In this document: positions 1-7,274 of the stretch, piece after piece | How positions within the stretch are numbered: the stretch's first letter is position 1 | Layout: every line of letters begins with the position of its first letter | Assembly (NCBI RefSeq): GCF_903969135.1 | Contig: NZ_LR824569.1 | Span: forward strand, 2,418,001 to 2,482,000 | DNA length: 64,000 nucleotides | Direction of reading: 5' to 3' | DNA from: Chryseobacterium sp. JV274 | GTDB lineage: Bacteria > Bacteroidota > Bacteroidia > Flavobacteriales > Weeksellaceae | The notes under the pieces: generated by a model | Told to the model about the DNA's origin: nothing | Database searches by the model: none | What the model saw: the letters and a program-made list of their open reading frames with translations, nothing else | Translations under genes and position numbers: made by a program

Positions 1-954
1 TCTTGTAGAAATTAAATTACTGTGAGTGGTTATAAATATTTGTTTATTATTGGAATCTTTAATCTTTTCAATTAGTAATCTTGTATTTACATGACTTAAA
101 TGATTTTCAGGTTCTTCAATTAACAATGCGTCTAAATCTTGAACATTTCTACTTAATGCTAATTCAGTTTTAATAATAGCTTGTTTCCCTTTTCCTTTAT
201 TATCTATAGAAATTTCATTTTCATAAATTGTTAAGTCATTATCTAAATTTGACTTAGAGTTATTCTTCAACGAAAAATTATAATCACCAATTCTATCATT
301 TAAATCCTTTAAAACATTTTTTTTAAATTGTTCTTTATGATGCCTGTATTGATGATGATGCTTATATTTTTCAAGTGTATTAGTCAATGAGCTATTGTAA
401 ATATCTTTTACATATTCTTTCATCGCATACTCATTGTTCATAGAGGAATTATCAATAAATATATGCTTTAAATGTTTAGCAAAACTATTGTATGAAATGT
501 CGCTAAAAGTAGTAAAGGATATTGTATAAAATTCAAAAGGGAATACACAATCTGGATTTTCTAGAATGTCTTTAATGTATTTCGAATATTCATCATTAGG
601 AAAAATATTAAGTCTTAATCCATCACATTCAACATTATCGCTATTGTTCCTCCCAGATGTTCTGTCATTATTTTGTTCATCAAGATATAATTCTAGAAAC
701 AGTTTAGGTAAATTATTATTATTTCTTTCAGAACTTAAAAACTCCCTTATAATATCTTTATTAAACAAGTTTTCTAATCCAATATTCTCAACTTTTGTTC
801 TACTTCCACTTAGAACTAGGTCAATAGCTGTTAAAATTGATGATTTTCCAGCCTCGTTATCTCCTATAAGTAGATTTAAATCATCATCAAAATCTATTTC
901 TAAATTCTTAAATTTTCTAAAATTATGTAGTTTGAGTTTTTTTATTTTTTTCAT
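1..954 (-). CDS. OLD-family AAA ATPase/nuclease, N-terminal 318 codons (gene runs off the left edge)
   Basis: The open frame reads leftward from an ATG at 952-954 with no stop before the window edge, so the C-terminus is missing. The first residues have the SMC/RecF-like pattern of overcoming-lysogenization-defect ATPases. Walker A GDNEAGKS lies at residues 31-38, and a Walker B-like LLIEEPENHL near residue 280 is followed by the ITTHS motif typical of this group. Family members usually carry a C-terminal TOPRIM nuclease domain, which would be off-window, so the nuclease part is inferred. It follows a 154-codon gene by 23 bp on the same strand and probably forms an operon with it. Such ATPases occur in anti-phage systems (OLD, Gabija, retron I-B, PARIS-like), and its place beside a retron fits a defence role. 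The ATPase call is firm; the system is unknown. Confidence 0.8.
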   Translation of the reverse strand, partial: MKKIKKLKLHNFRKFKNLEIDFDDDLNLLIGDNEAGKSSILTAIDLVLSGSRTKVENIGLENLFNKDIIREFLSSERNNNNLPKLFLELYLDEQNNDRTSGRNNSDNVECDGLRLNIFPNDEYSKYIKDILENPDCVFPFEFYTISFTTFSDISYNSFAKHLKHIFIDNSSMNNEYAMKEYVKDIYNSSLTNTLEKYKHHHQYRHHKEQFKKNVLKDLNDRIGDYNFSLKNNSKSNLDNDLTIYENEISIDNKGKGKQAIIKTELALSRNVQDLDALLIEEPENHLSHVNTRLLIEKIKDSNNKQIFITTHSNLISTR

Positions 955-977
955 TAGTTTTAGTTTTTGATAAGTTA

Positions 978-1442
978 TTATAGAAATATTTGACGGTCAA
1001 GAATATTCTCAAAGATTTCTCTAATTTGTTCTTGTTTATCAAGAATTATATCCTGTTCTTTTGAATCTAAAACATCTGATATTTGACTATCCTTATAGAT
1101 TTCTTGATATTCCTCATCATAGTAGTTATATAGTTCTTTTACTAATTCTGACGGATAAATTTTCACAAGTTTGTCAATGGTATCATTCTTTAAATCAAGA
1201 TGCCTAATTGCGGAAAGTTCTTTCAATTCAAATCTAAAAAGACTAATATCATCAGCCCATATTACCCATTTAATTTTATCGTTAACATAACCAAGAAACT
1301 TAACATTGTTTTTGATGTTATATAATCTATCAAATGGGCTTGAAATATTTAATTGGTTGAATATAGATTTAGTTAAATTTTTATTATCTAATTTAACTAC
1401 ACTTATATTAATAGTTGTTGTTTTAGTAAAAAGTTCTTCCAT
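978..1442 (-). CDS. small acidic hypothetical protein, upstream partner of the OLD-type ATPase
   Basis: A 154-residue soluble protein with no signal peptide or membrane segment that I do not recognise. The N-terminal two thirds look like a compact alpha/beta fold. Residues from about 100 to the end are strongly charged, rich in Glu, Asp, Lys and Ile, and probably helical. It is the first gene of a two-gene leftward unit with the OLD-type ATPase. A TAnnTTTG-type -7 element (reverse complement of 1471-1478) lies just upstream of its ATG. It is divergent from the retron effector, with 167 bp between the two start codons. Small first genes beside OLD-like ATPases are often antitoxin-like, regulatory or adaptor proteins, but nothing in this sequence decides among these. 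Confidence 0.6.
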   Translation of the reverse strand: MEELFTKTTTINISVVKLDNKNLTKSIFNQLNISSPFDRLYNIKNNVKFLGYVNDKIKWVIWADDISLFRFELKELSAIRHLDLKNDTIDKLVKIYPSELVKELYNYYDEEYQEIYKDSQISDVLDSKEQDIILDKQEQIREIFENILDRQIFL

Positions 1443-1470
1443 AATTCATTTAATATTAATTGTTTTTATA

Positions 1471-1478
1471 CAAATATA
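1471..1478 (-). promoter_or_regulatory. -7 promoter element TATATTTG for the leftward OLD operon
   Basis: The reverse complement reads TATATTTG, an exact match to the Bacteroidota sigma-A -7 consensus TAnnTTTG, about 29 bp upstream of the 154-codon gene. No clean TTG -33 element is visible at the expected distance. Confidence 0.4.
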
Positions 1479-1609
1479 ATGAACATGGAGTAGGTTGAAT
1501 TGTATGTAAACAATAAAATAATTATATTAGAATAAAATTATAACACATTTAAGCAGTCAAATGTGCAGGCTTTAAAATCTAGCAGTTTAATAAATTTTGA
1601 AATTATATT

Positions 1610-2890
1610 ATGTCAATAGAAGTCCACATAGATAGTATTACCTTAGATATTCTTTCTCGAAGGCTCAAAAATACAGTTACTCCTATGGGGATATTGAATT
1701 GGCTCAATAATTTTGAAAAAGAAGAAACAGAAATAGCCATTGATTTTCTTAAACGTTTTACAGTTTATACCTCAAATGAAATTGAAGAAATTTTTCATGA
1801 GCAATTTAACAATATACTTAGAAAATTAGATAAATCAAAATCTCTAGTAGTTCATCCGATTGGTACTTTTGGAAAGAGTGGTAGTATGATGAGCTATTTA
1901 GTTAGAAAAACAAATATCTACAAAAATAATCCTCAAAGAATTGAATTATGTTCAAGTAGTGATTTATTGAAAAAATTTAATGTTGATAAGTATAATACGT
2001 TAATCTTAATTGACGATTTTGTTGGCTCAGGAAAGTCAATTGTCGATTATTGGAAAAGCGACTTAGAAGATATAAGAAATTTTTATGAAAATATCTTTTT
2101 TGTAGGTGTTGCAGGAATGGAACTAGGTATTTATAATATAAAGAGACTTTTTGATGAAGTGATTATACCTAAATCTAACATATATAGAAAAGCATTTTCT
2201 AACCAAGCAAGCTATTTTGGATATAGAAATTATTCTAATTATAAAGAGGTTGCCTATAAATATGGATGTAAACTAACAAAACCTAGAAAATTAAAATCTA
2301 AAAGATTAAAATATGATAATGCCTTAGGCTATGAAAACTCTCAGTCATTAGTAGGCTTTTTTTACGGTTGCCCGAATAATACTTTACCGATTTTTTGGCA
2401 AGAAAGTAATTCCAATTTTAAGTGGGCTTCCTTATTACCCAGGTTTAATCATCACAAAATATCACAAGCTCGCGATTTTAGAAAAAGCATCGCATTTGAA
2501 TTAAGTCTTCTGCAAGAGTTTGGGACTCAAAGAATACAAAGAGATTTTTTAACTTATAAGGTAGTTAATCACAAAAAGAAATTTGACACTATTAATCATC
2601 TAAATTTTTCATTGTATGCAATAATTAAATTGATGAGAAATGGTTATAGTGAGTTTAATATTTGCCAAATACTAGGTATCTCACATAGTGACTATTTAGA
2701 GTATTTGAACAGTGGTAAAGAAAAAGGATTATTTAATCCCAAATTCCAAATTTCAATTAAAGGTTTGGAAATATATAATGATGCAAAAAAAATTATAAAA
2801 AACAGTTTTGCATTTAAATTTGAAAATAAAAATGAGTATCTTAATAACCAAATAAACTACATACCAAAAACATTCAATGGAAGGTCATAA
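1610..2890 (+). CDS. retron effector: phosphoribosyltransferase-like protein with C-terminal winged helix
   Basis: A 426-residue cytosolic protein. LILIDDFVGSGKS at residues 131-143 has the form of the PRPP-binding loop of phosphoribosyltransferases (hydrophobic strand, DD, then a Gly/Ser loop). Residues about 336-410 look like a winged helix: an NICQILGIS recognition-type helix, then an ISIKGLEIY wing segment. The gene lies directly upstream of a retron RNA and reverse transcriptase. As I recall the published retron classification, type III retrons pair the RT with a PRTase and winged-helix effector; here both domains appear to be in one chain. The expected role is a toxin held inactive by the RT-msDNA complex and released on phage infection, which is inference by analogy. 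The stop codon (2888-2890) lies inside arm a1 of the RNA. The PRTase call rests on one motif and the context. Confidence 0.7.
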   Translation: MSIEVHIDSITLDILSRRLKNTVTPMGILNWLNNFEKEETEIAIDFLKRFTVYTSNEIEEIFHEQFNNILRKLDKSKSLVVHPIGTFGKSGSMMSYLVRKTNIYKNNPQRIELCSSSDLLKKFNVDKYNTLILIDDFVGSGKSIVDYWKSDLEDIRNFYENIFFVGVAGMELGIYNIKRLFDEVIIPKSNIYRKAFSNQASYFGYRNYSNYKEVAYKYGCKLTKPRKLKSKRLKYDNALGYENSQSLVGFFYGCPNNTLPIFWQESNSNFKWASLLPRFNHHKISQARDFRKSIAFELSLLQEFGTQRIQRDFLTYKVVNHKKKFDTINHLNFSLYAIIKLMRNGYSEFNICQILGISHSDYLEYLNSGKEKGLFNPKFQISIKGLEIYNDAKKIIKNSFAFKFENKNEYLNNQINYIPKTFNGRS

Positions 2891-3066
2891 ATGGCAAGCA
2901 ATTTCTTGTTTAAACGCTACGGAATATAAGCAGGATTACCTGAACAGTTGTTCAAGTTTAGCTGAAGATACTTATCAACTTTCTCACCACAACATCATTC
3001 CAAGTATTCATGAGTTATGGTGGGATACGCTTCGCATATTTTAAAAATGAGTTGCCATGACCTTCC
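2879..3066 (+). ncRNA. retron msr-msd RNA
   Basis: A long inverted repeat bounds the segment. GGAAGGTCAT (2879-2888) pairs with ATGACCTTCC (3057-3066), and GGCAA (2893-2897) pairs with TTGCC (3052-3056), leaving a 4-nt bulge: the a1/a2 layout of retrons. G2898 directly after a1 is the likely branching guanosine. The msr part has short hairpins, CAGG-ATTA-CCTG (2931-2942) and GAAC-AGTT-GTTC (2942-2953), which share one base. The msd part has a 12-bp stem with one mismatch (2982-2993 with 3014-3025), extended inside by a TCAT/ATGA pairing, and a smaller hairpin at about 3025-3039. The position just before the RT is canonical. The exact msr/msd boundary is not determined. Arm a1 covers the effector stop codon and a2 covers the RT start codon. 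Confidence 0.85.
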
Positions 3067-4154
3067 TATTGGATAAATATAAAGAACATGCATTAGCATC
3101 TAATCACAGTAATGAATTTATTAGCGAAACAATTCAGTATGCTAATTTTCTGTCTTCAAAAAATTTACCTGTATTATTCTCGTTACCTCATTTATGTTTA
3201 GCTTCTGCTGTAAGTATAAAAAATACACTTGAAATTTGTAATTCTAGTAGAATTGAGTATTACAAGAGATTTAAAATCAAAAAAAGAAGAGGAGGTTATC
3301 GTACAATTCAAACTCCCACGAATGAATTAAAATATTTACAGAAATGGATTTTAAGAAACATTCTCGAAAAATTCCCATCACATAAGTCATGTACAGGTTT
3401 TGATAAATTAAGTTCTATAAAAAAAAATGCTGAAATACATTTAAATGCTGAATGTATTCTTAAAATCGATTTACTTCGTTTTTTTGATTCTATAAATGAA
3501 AGAAGAATTTATGGAATTTTTAAATCTTTTGGTTATCAAAATAATTTGTGCGTTTCATTAGCAAAAATTTGTACAGTAAAACAGAACGAGACGTTTTATA
3601 ATACATTTAAAAAAAACGAAGACAATTTAAAGCAGTATTTATTATCTAAAGATGAAGGCATCTTACCACAAGGAGCACCTACAAGCCCAAAGCTAGCGAA
3701 TTTAATTTTAAGAAATTTAGATAAAAGATTAGAAAGATTGTGCTCAAAATATAACGTGAATTATTCTAGATATGCAGATGATTTAACTTTTTCTGGAAAA
3801 AAAGAAAACCTACTTTATTTAAAGAAAATTATTTATAAGATAATATATAGTGAAAATCTTTTTGTAAATATTGGTAAAACAAAGTTTATAGTTAGGGGTA
3901 ACCCATACTTAGTAACTGGTTTATCAGTGCATAATGAAGAAGTTAAAGTAATTAGGAGAAAAAAGAAAGAGATTGAACATCACTTGTATCATTGTATAAA
4001 AAATGGTGTTATATTACATTTAATAAAATCAAATATCGGAAATCGAAATTTTAAAGATTGGTTGTTTGGTAATATTTGTTTTGTTTATTCTATTGAGCCA
4101 AAAGTTGGACAAAATTATTTTAATGATTTTAATAAAATAGAATGGCCTCTCTGA
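3057..4154 (+). CDS. retron reverse transcriptase
   Basis: The 365-residue RT carries retron-diagnostic features: region X motif NAEIH at 124-128 (consensus NAxxH), LPQGAPTSPKLAN at 203-215, catalytic YADD at 239-242, and region Y VTG at 286-288. Length is normal for a retron RT. It makes the msDNA from the RNA at 2879-3066. No other Met codon occurs in the first 100 residues, so the ATG at 3057 is the only plausible start. That ATG is part of RNA arm a2, so pairing of a1 with a2 would bury the start codon; translation and RNA folding should therefore compete (inference). It is transcribed with the upstream effector. RT identity is very secure. Confidence 0.95.
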   Translation: MTFLLDKYKEHALASNHSNEFISETIQYANFLSSKNLPVLFSLPHLCLASAVSIKNTLEICNSSRIEYYKRFKIKKRRGGYRTIQTPTNELKYLQKWILRNILEKFPSHKSCTGFDKLSSIKKNAEIHLNAECILKIDLLRFFDSINERRIYGIFKSFGYQNNLCVSLAKICTVKQNETFYNTFKKNEDNLKQYLLSKDEGILPQGAPTSPKLANLILRNLDKRLERLCSKYNVNYSRYADDLTFSGKKENLLYLKKIIYKIIYSENLFVNIGKTKFIVRGNPYLVTGLSVHNEEVKVIRRKKKEIEHHLYHCIKNGVILHLIKSNIGNRNFKDWLFGNICFVYSIEPKVGQNYFNDFNKIEWPL

Positions 4155-4332
4155 ATTATTTTACAGAAAACATGCACTCCCATTATGAACAATTATTAAT
4201 TCTAGAAAATAATGAAACTCACGAATAAAAATTGGTTCTACCACAATAAATGGCAAAACCAATCACTAAAATTAATTAATAGAGAAAGTTTAAATTATAC
4301 TTAATATATAGTTCGATATTGTCCAAGCAAGC

Positions 4333-5262
4333 CTAGCAACCCTCCCCTATCAAAGTTTGAAATTTGGCAATCAGTAAATCTCTTATTTCCTGTTTTATGG
4401 TATCCATTTGATACTTTTCTAACAGCCTATTGTATCTTGCTCGCTGGGCATAATAATAACTAGATGATTTATTGTTTTTTATTTCCCGCCAAAAATGGGG
4501 ACTTTTACCAAGTTCAAAAAACATTTTTTCCGTATCTGTCATTTTATAGGTAGAAGAACTATCAACAATATTTATCTCATTAAAACAACCCAAAAGAAAT
4601 TTAAAAATCAACTCAAGTCTACTTTTTTCAAACAAATCTTTAGCTGTATATATTCCAAATTTCTTTTTTAATAGTTTACTATCAATTATTTTAATTTCAA
4701 CTCTTAATAGATTATAGGGCAGTTTGTATTGCAGACCTTTATCATAAATTTTAATATAGTACTCACTACGATTATATTGCTTGTACATTCCTTTGTTTTT
4801 AAAAGTATCTTTTTGATTAAATTCGTCAAAATTGAACATGATAAAATTATTCTCCAGCATTAACTTGGGACTTAAGGATGTATGAATATTTAATCCGAAT
4901 TCAAGATTAGTAATTTTATAATCTGAGATATCTTCATTTAAATCATTTTGTAGTTGTTCAAAAGCCGTCTGAATATCAGAATAATAAAAATCGGTGTAGT
5001 TATTATCATCGTACCTATTTTTAAGATTAAAAAATTTGTGAATTGAATTTCTAATTATTCCTAATTTATCCGTAATTCGCACTTCTATATTTTCAAAGTA
5101 TCTTCTACATGGATATTGAACTTGACCTGTAAAGTAATCTACTGAACATCTTGTTTCACTATCAGGAAAATCATTTTTAATCCTATTTTCTAATGATTCT
5201 TTTGTTTCTGTATAAATTTTTATAAAATCTATCATGTGATGTATTATTTTAAATTTAAACAT
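4333..5262 (-). CDS. phage/plasmid-type replication initiation protein (gene II/X-like)
   Basis: A 309-residue protein. KIYDKG at 171-176 and LLRVEIK at 185-191 are the recurrent pair seen in Bacteroidota proteins annotated as phage or plasmid replication protein, a rolling-circle initiator-like group found on small mobilizable and integrative elements. It would act at the origin of the excised element. The start at 5262 is chosen because a perfect AAGGAGG lies 8 bp upstream; an internal Met at residue 10 is the alternative. It is convergent with the retron RT and followed by the element's HTH and integrase genes. I could not confirm the catalytic tyrosine. Confidence 0.6.
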   Translation of the reverse strand: MFKFKIIHHMIDFIKIYTETKESLENRIKNDFPDSETRCSVDYFTGQVQYPCRRYFENIEVRITDKLGIIRNSIHKFFNLKNRYDDNNYTDFYYSDIQTAFEQLQNDLNEDISDYKITNLEFGLNIHTSLSPKLMLENNFIMFNFDEFNQKDTFKNKGMYKQYNRSEYYIKIYDKGLQYKLPYNLLRVEIKIIDSKLLKKKFGIYTAKDLFEKSRLELIFKFLLGCFNEINIVDSSSTYKMTDTEKMFFELGKSPHFWREIKNNKSSSYYYAQRARYNRLLEKYQMDTIKQEIRDLLIAKFQTLIGEGC

Positions 5263-5270
5263 ACCTTTAG

Positions 5271-5277
5271 CCTCCTT
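5271..5277 (-). promoter_or_regulatory. strong Shine-Dalgarno site for the replication gene
   Basis: The reverse complement is AAGGAGG, 8 bp before the ATG at 5262. Strong SD sites are rare in Bacteroidota, so it both decides the start and hints at a foreign or mobile origin. Confidence 0.6.
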
Positions 5278-5387
5278 ATGTATTTATACTAAGGTATTGT
5301 CTATATTATTAATTAATTTAAGGAGTATTTGGAAGCCTTACATGATTATGATTGAACTAGTATTGTCATAACTGTAAAGCAAGAAAT

Positions 5388-5657
5388 TTATGGATTTAAA
5401 CGAGCAGAAACCTCGTTTTTAGAATAATATACTCTTTTACCTATTTTGGTGTTTTTCAAAGTACCATCATTATTCCAGTGGAACAAAGTTGTAAGACTAA
5501 CATCTAATAACTTTGCCGTCTCTTCACGAGTATAAAACTCTTTTTCTTCTGAGTGAACAGGAATGATTTTTTCTAATTCTTCCCTAACAAGTTTTTGAAT
5601 AAACTGACCAAATGATTCTATATCTATTTGCATCAATTGAATTGCTGAATGTTGCAT
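5388..5657 (-). CDS. helix-turn-helix protein, excisionase-like (HTH_17)
   Basis: Counted from the chosen ATG (5655-5657) the protein has 89 residues. The C-terminal half contains FYTREETAKLLDVSLTTLFHW followed by DGTLKNTKIGKRVYYSKNEV, the MerR-like HTH_17 fold of excisionases and directionality factors. The N-terminal part is a short amphipathic helix. A longer frame back to 5732 adds 25 residues that do not look like family members, so the inner start is preferred. Lying between the integrase operon and the replication gene, it fits the excisionase of an integrative mobilizable element. Confidence 0.75.
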   Translation of the reverse strand: MQHSAIQLMQIDIESFGQFIQKLVREELEKIIPVHSEEKEFYTREETAKLLDVSLTTLFHWNNDGTLKNTKIGKRVYYSKNEVSARLNP

Positions 5658-5772
5658 AATATTTTGTTTTTTTATTATGATGCAAGTGTACGGAGAGAGA
5701 AAGCAGGGAAAATTTAGGGAAAAGATTTTCAAATCAATCCAGCATAACTAAATGATTATCAGATAGAAAAAT

Positions 5773-7263
5773 TTAGTATTTTTTTAGAGTTGGAATAGGT
5801 TTTAGGTTTTCCCTATCAATTCTTAATGAATATTCAATTTCTGAAAGAAAAGCATCCGTGGATTTGGCCGAAAAAGGAAAGTGTTTACCATTTGAATTGT
5901 CAATTTCAATAAAATTCCTATGGTATTGTTGCTTAACTTCTCTCCTATTATCCCTATTGAATTTAGTAATTTTTTCAAAGGAAGCAATTGTATCGAATTT
6001 CTTCCCTTCAATATCTTGGAAATAATCAAAAACGTAAAAGAAATAGCAAAACCTAAAGAAATAAATATCATTTTTAAATTCCATTTCCTTAATACCAATA
6101 CTACTATACTTATTTTCAGACAATGCGTTTAAAATAATTTTAACATCATCAATATCAAAATTTTTAGATTTAATATATTCGATAAAATTTGATTTCTCAG
6201 TCATTAATTCCTCCAAATTATTCTCAATCCCTTTATCTTCCTGCGAATGAACTCTGTCTCCATACCTCAGAAAATTCAAGTATTTTAATTTCATTCCATA
6301 AAGAGAATGTTCGGCACTTAATTCTAAATATTGGTGGGGATTAATCCCTGTGAGATTTGTATTTCGTAGCAATTCAGAAGCACTTAATATGCTAAGGTAA
6401 TTTTTAAGAGAAGCTTGTAAAGAAATAATTGAAGATTTATTATTCTTTGTAAAAAACCCATCAAGTTGTGGAACATCAAATGAATGCTGAAAAAGTAATT
6501 TTTCATTTTCATCAATTTGATAATCTAAGTATTCTTTGCTTTTAAAGTTTTTGCTATTAAAATATTTATTAATAACAATTGATTCTGATACCCCATTGAT
6601 TTTTCTAATAAAATGATTAAGAAAATTTGATGCTCTTTTATTTAAAGAAAATATGAGCGATGCATAGTAACTTATGTAAACACCTGGAGATACAATTCTC
6701 AACATAAAATAGTTTTCAAAATGCTCCTTAATAGATGCTAAATTAATTTCAAATTGATTAATTGATAAGGTTTTAAATTGGTGCTTTTTCTTTTGATATA
6801 ATTCGTTAGATGTAATAATAGAATTAACCGCACTTAAAATATTATTGATTTCTTCATCATTATAATTTTCTTCAATTGATGATTCAACATCATAAAAATC
6901 AATAGATTCGTCATTAACAATTATCGTACTTATATCTACAAAACGGTTGAGATAGTCAAAATAATCCACATTAAAATCTGCTGAATTTTCAGTCTTTTGT
7001 GGAGATAGTTCTTTTGGGTAATAAGATAACAAATCATTGACTGTTTCTGAAAGTATCATATTTTCAATACCGAACTGAAAAAAAGGTGATAAAGAATCTA
7101 ACTTTGCTTTTATGTTTTCAATATTAACATTTTCAGATTTTTGTACTTCAAATTTTTGTAAAAAAAACTCATGTATACCATGACTTGAAACAGGGTCTTC
7201 AACAGCTATTAAATAAACAATAAAATCTAATGCCATTCCTCTTTTCGATTCTATACTAATCAT
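5773..7263 (-). CDS. hypothetical protein co-transcribed with the integrase
   Basis: A 496-residue soluble protein, 11 bp downstream of the integrase and almost certainly in its operon. I do not recognise a family. The sequence is rich in Asn, Ile, Lys, Phe and Ser with no signal peptide or clear transmembrane helix. Residues 1-75 look like a small helical domain. The region around 310-345 (LELSAEHSLYGMKLKYLNFL) and a C-terminal basic stretch near 440-460 (FNRDNRREVKQQYHRNF) are the most distinctive. It may be an accessory recombination or cargo protein of the element, but no catalytic motif is visible. Base composition matches the AT-rich element. Confidence 0.6.
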   Translation of the reverse strand: MISIESKRGMALDFIVYLIAVEDPVSSHGIHEFFLQKFEVQKSENVNIENIKAKLDSLSPFFQFGIENMILSETVNDLLSYYPKELSPQKTENSADFNVDYFDYLNRFVDISTIIVNDESIDFYDVESSIEENYNDEEINNILSAVNSIITSNELYQKKKHQFKTLSINQFEINLASIKEHFENYFMLRIVSPGVYISYYASLIFSLNKRASNFLNHFIRKINGVSESIVINKYFNSKNFKSKEYLDYQIDENEKLLFQHSFDVPQLDGFFTKNNKSSIISLQASLKNYLSILSASELLRNTNLTGINPHQYLELSAEHSLYGMKLKYLNFLRYGDRVHSQEDKGIENNLEELMTEKSNFIEYIKSKNFDIDDVKIILNALSENKYSSIGIKEMEFKNDIYFFRFCYFFYVFDYFQDIEGKKFDTIASFEKITKFNRDNRREVKQQYHRNFIEIDNSNGKHFPFSAKSTDAFLSEIEYSLRIDRENLKPIPTLKKY

Positions 7264-7274
7264 ACAATAATTTA

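Noticed and set aside
566..970. Plus-strand frame of 134 codons opposite the OLD ATPase
   Set aside because: It lies wholly antisense to the ATPase coding frame, which has Walker motifs; the product is Leu/Ser/Phe-rich low-complexity shadow sequence.
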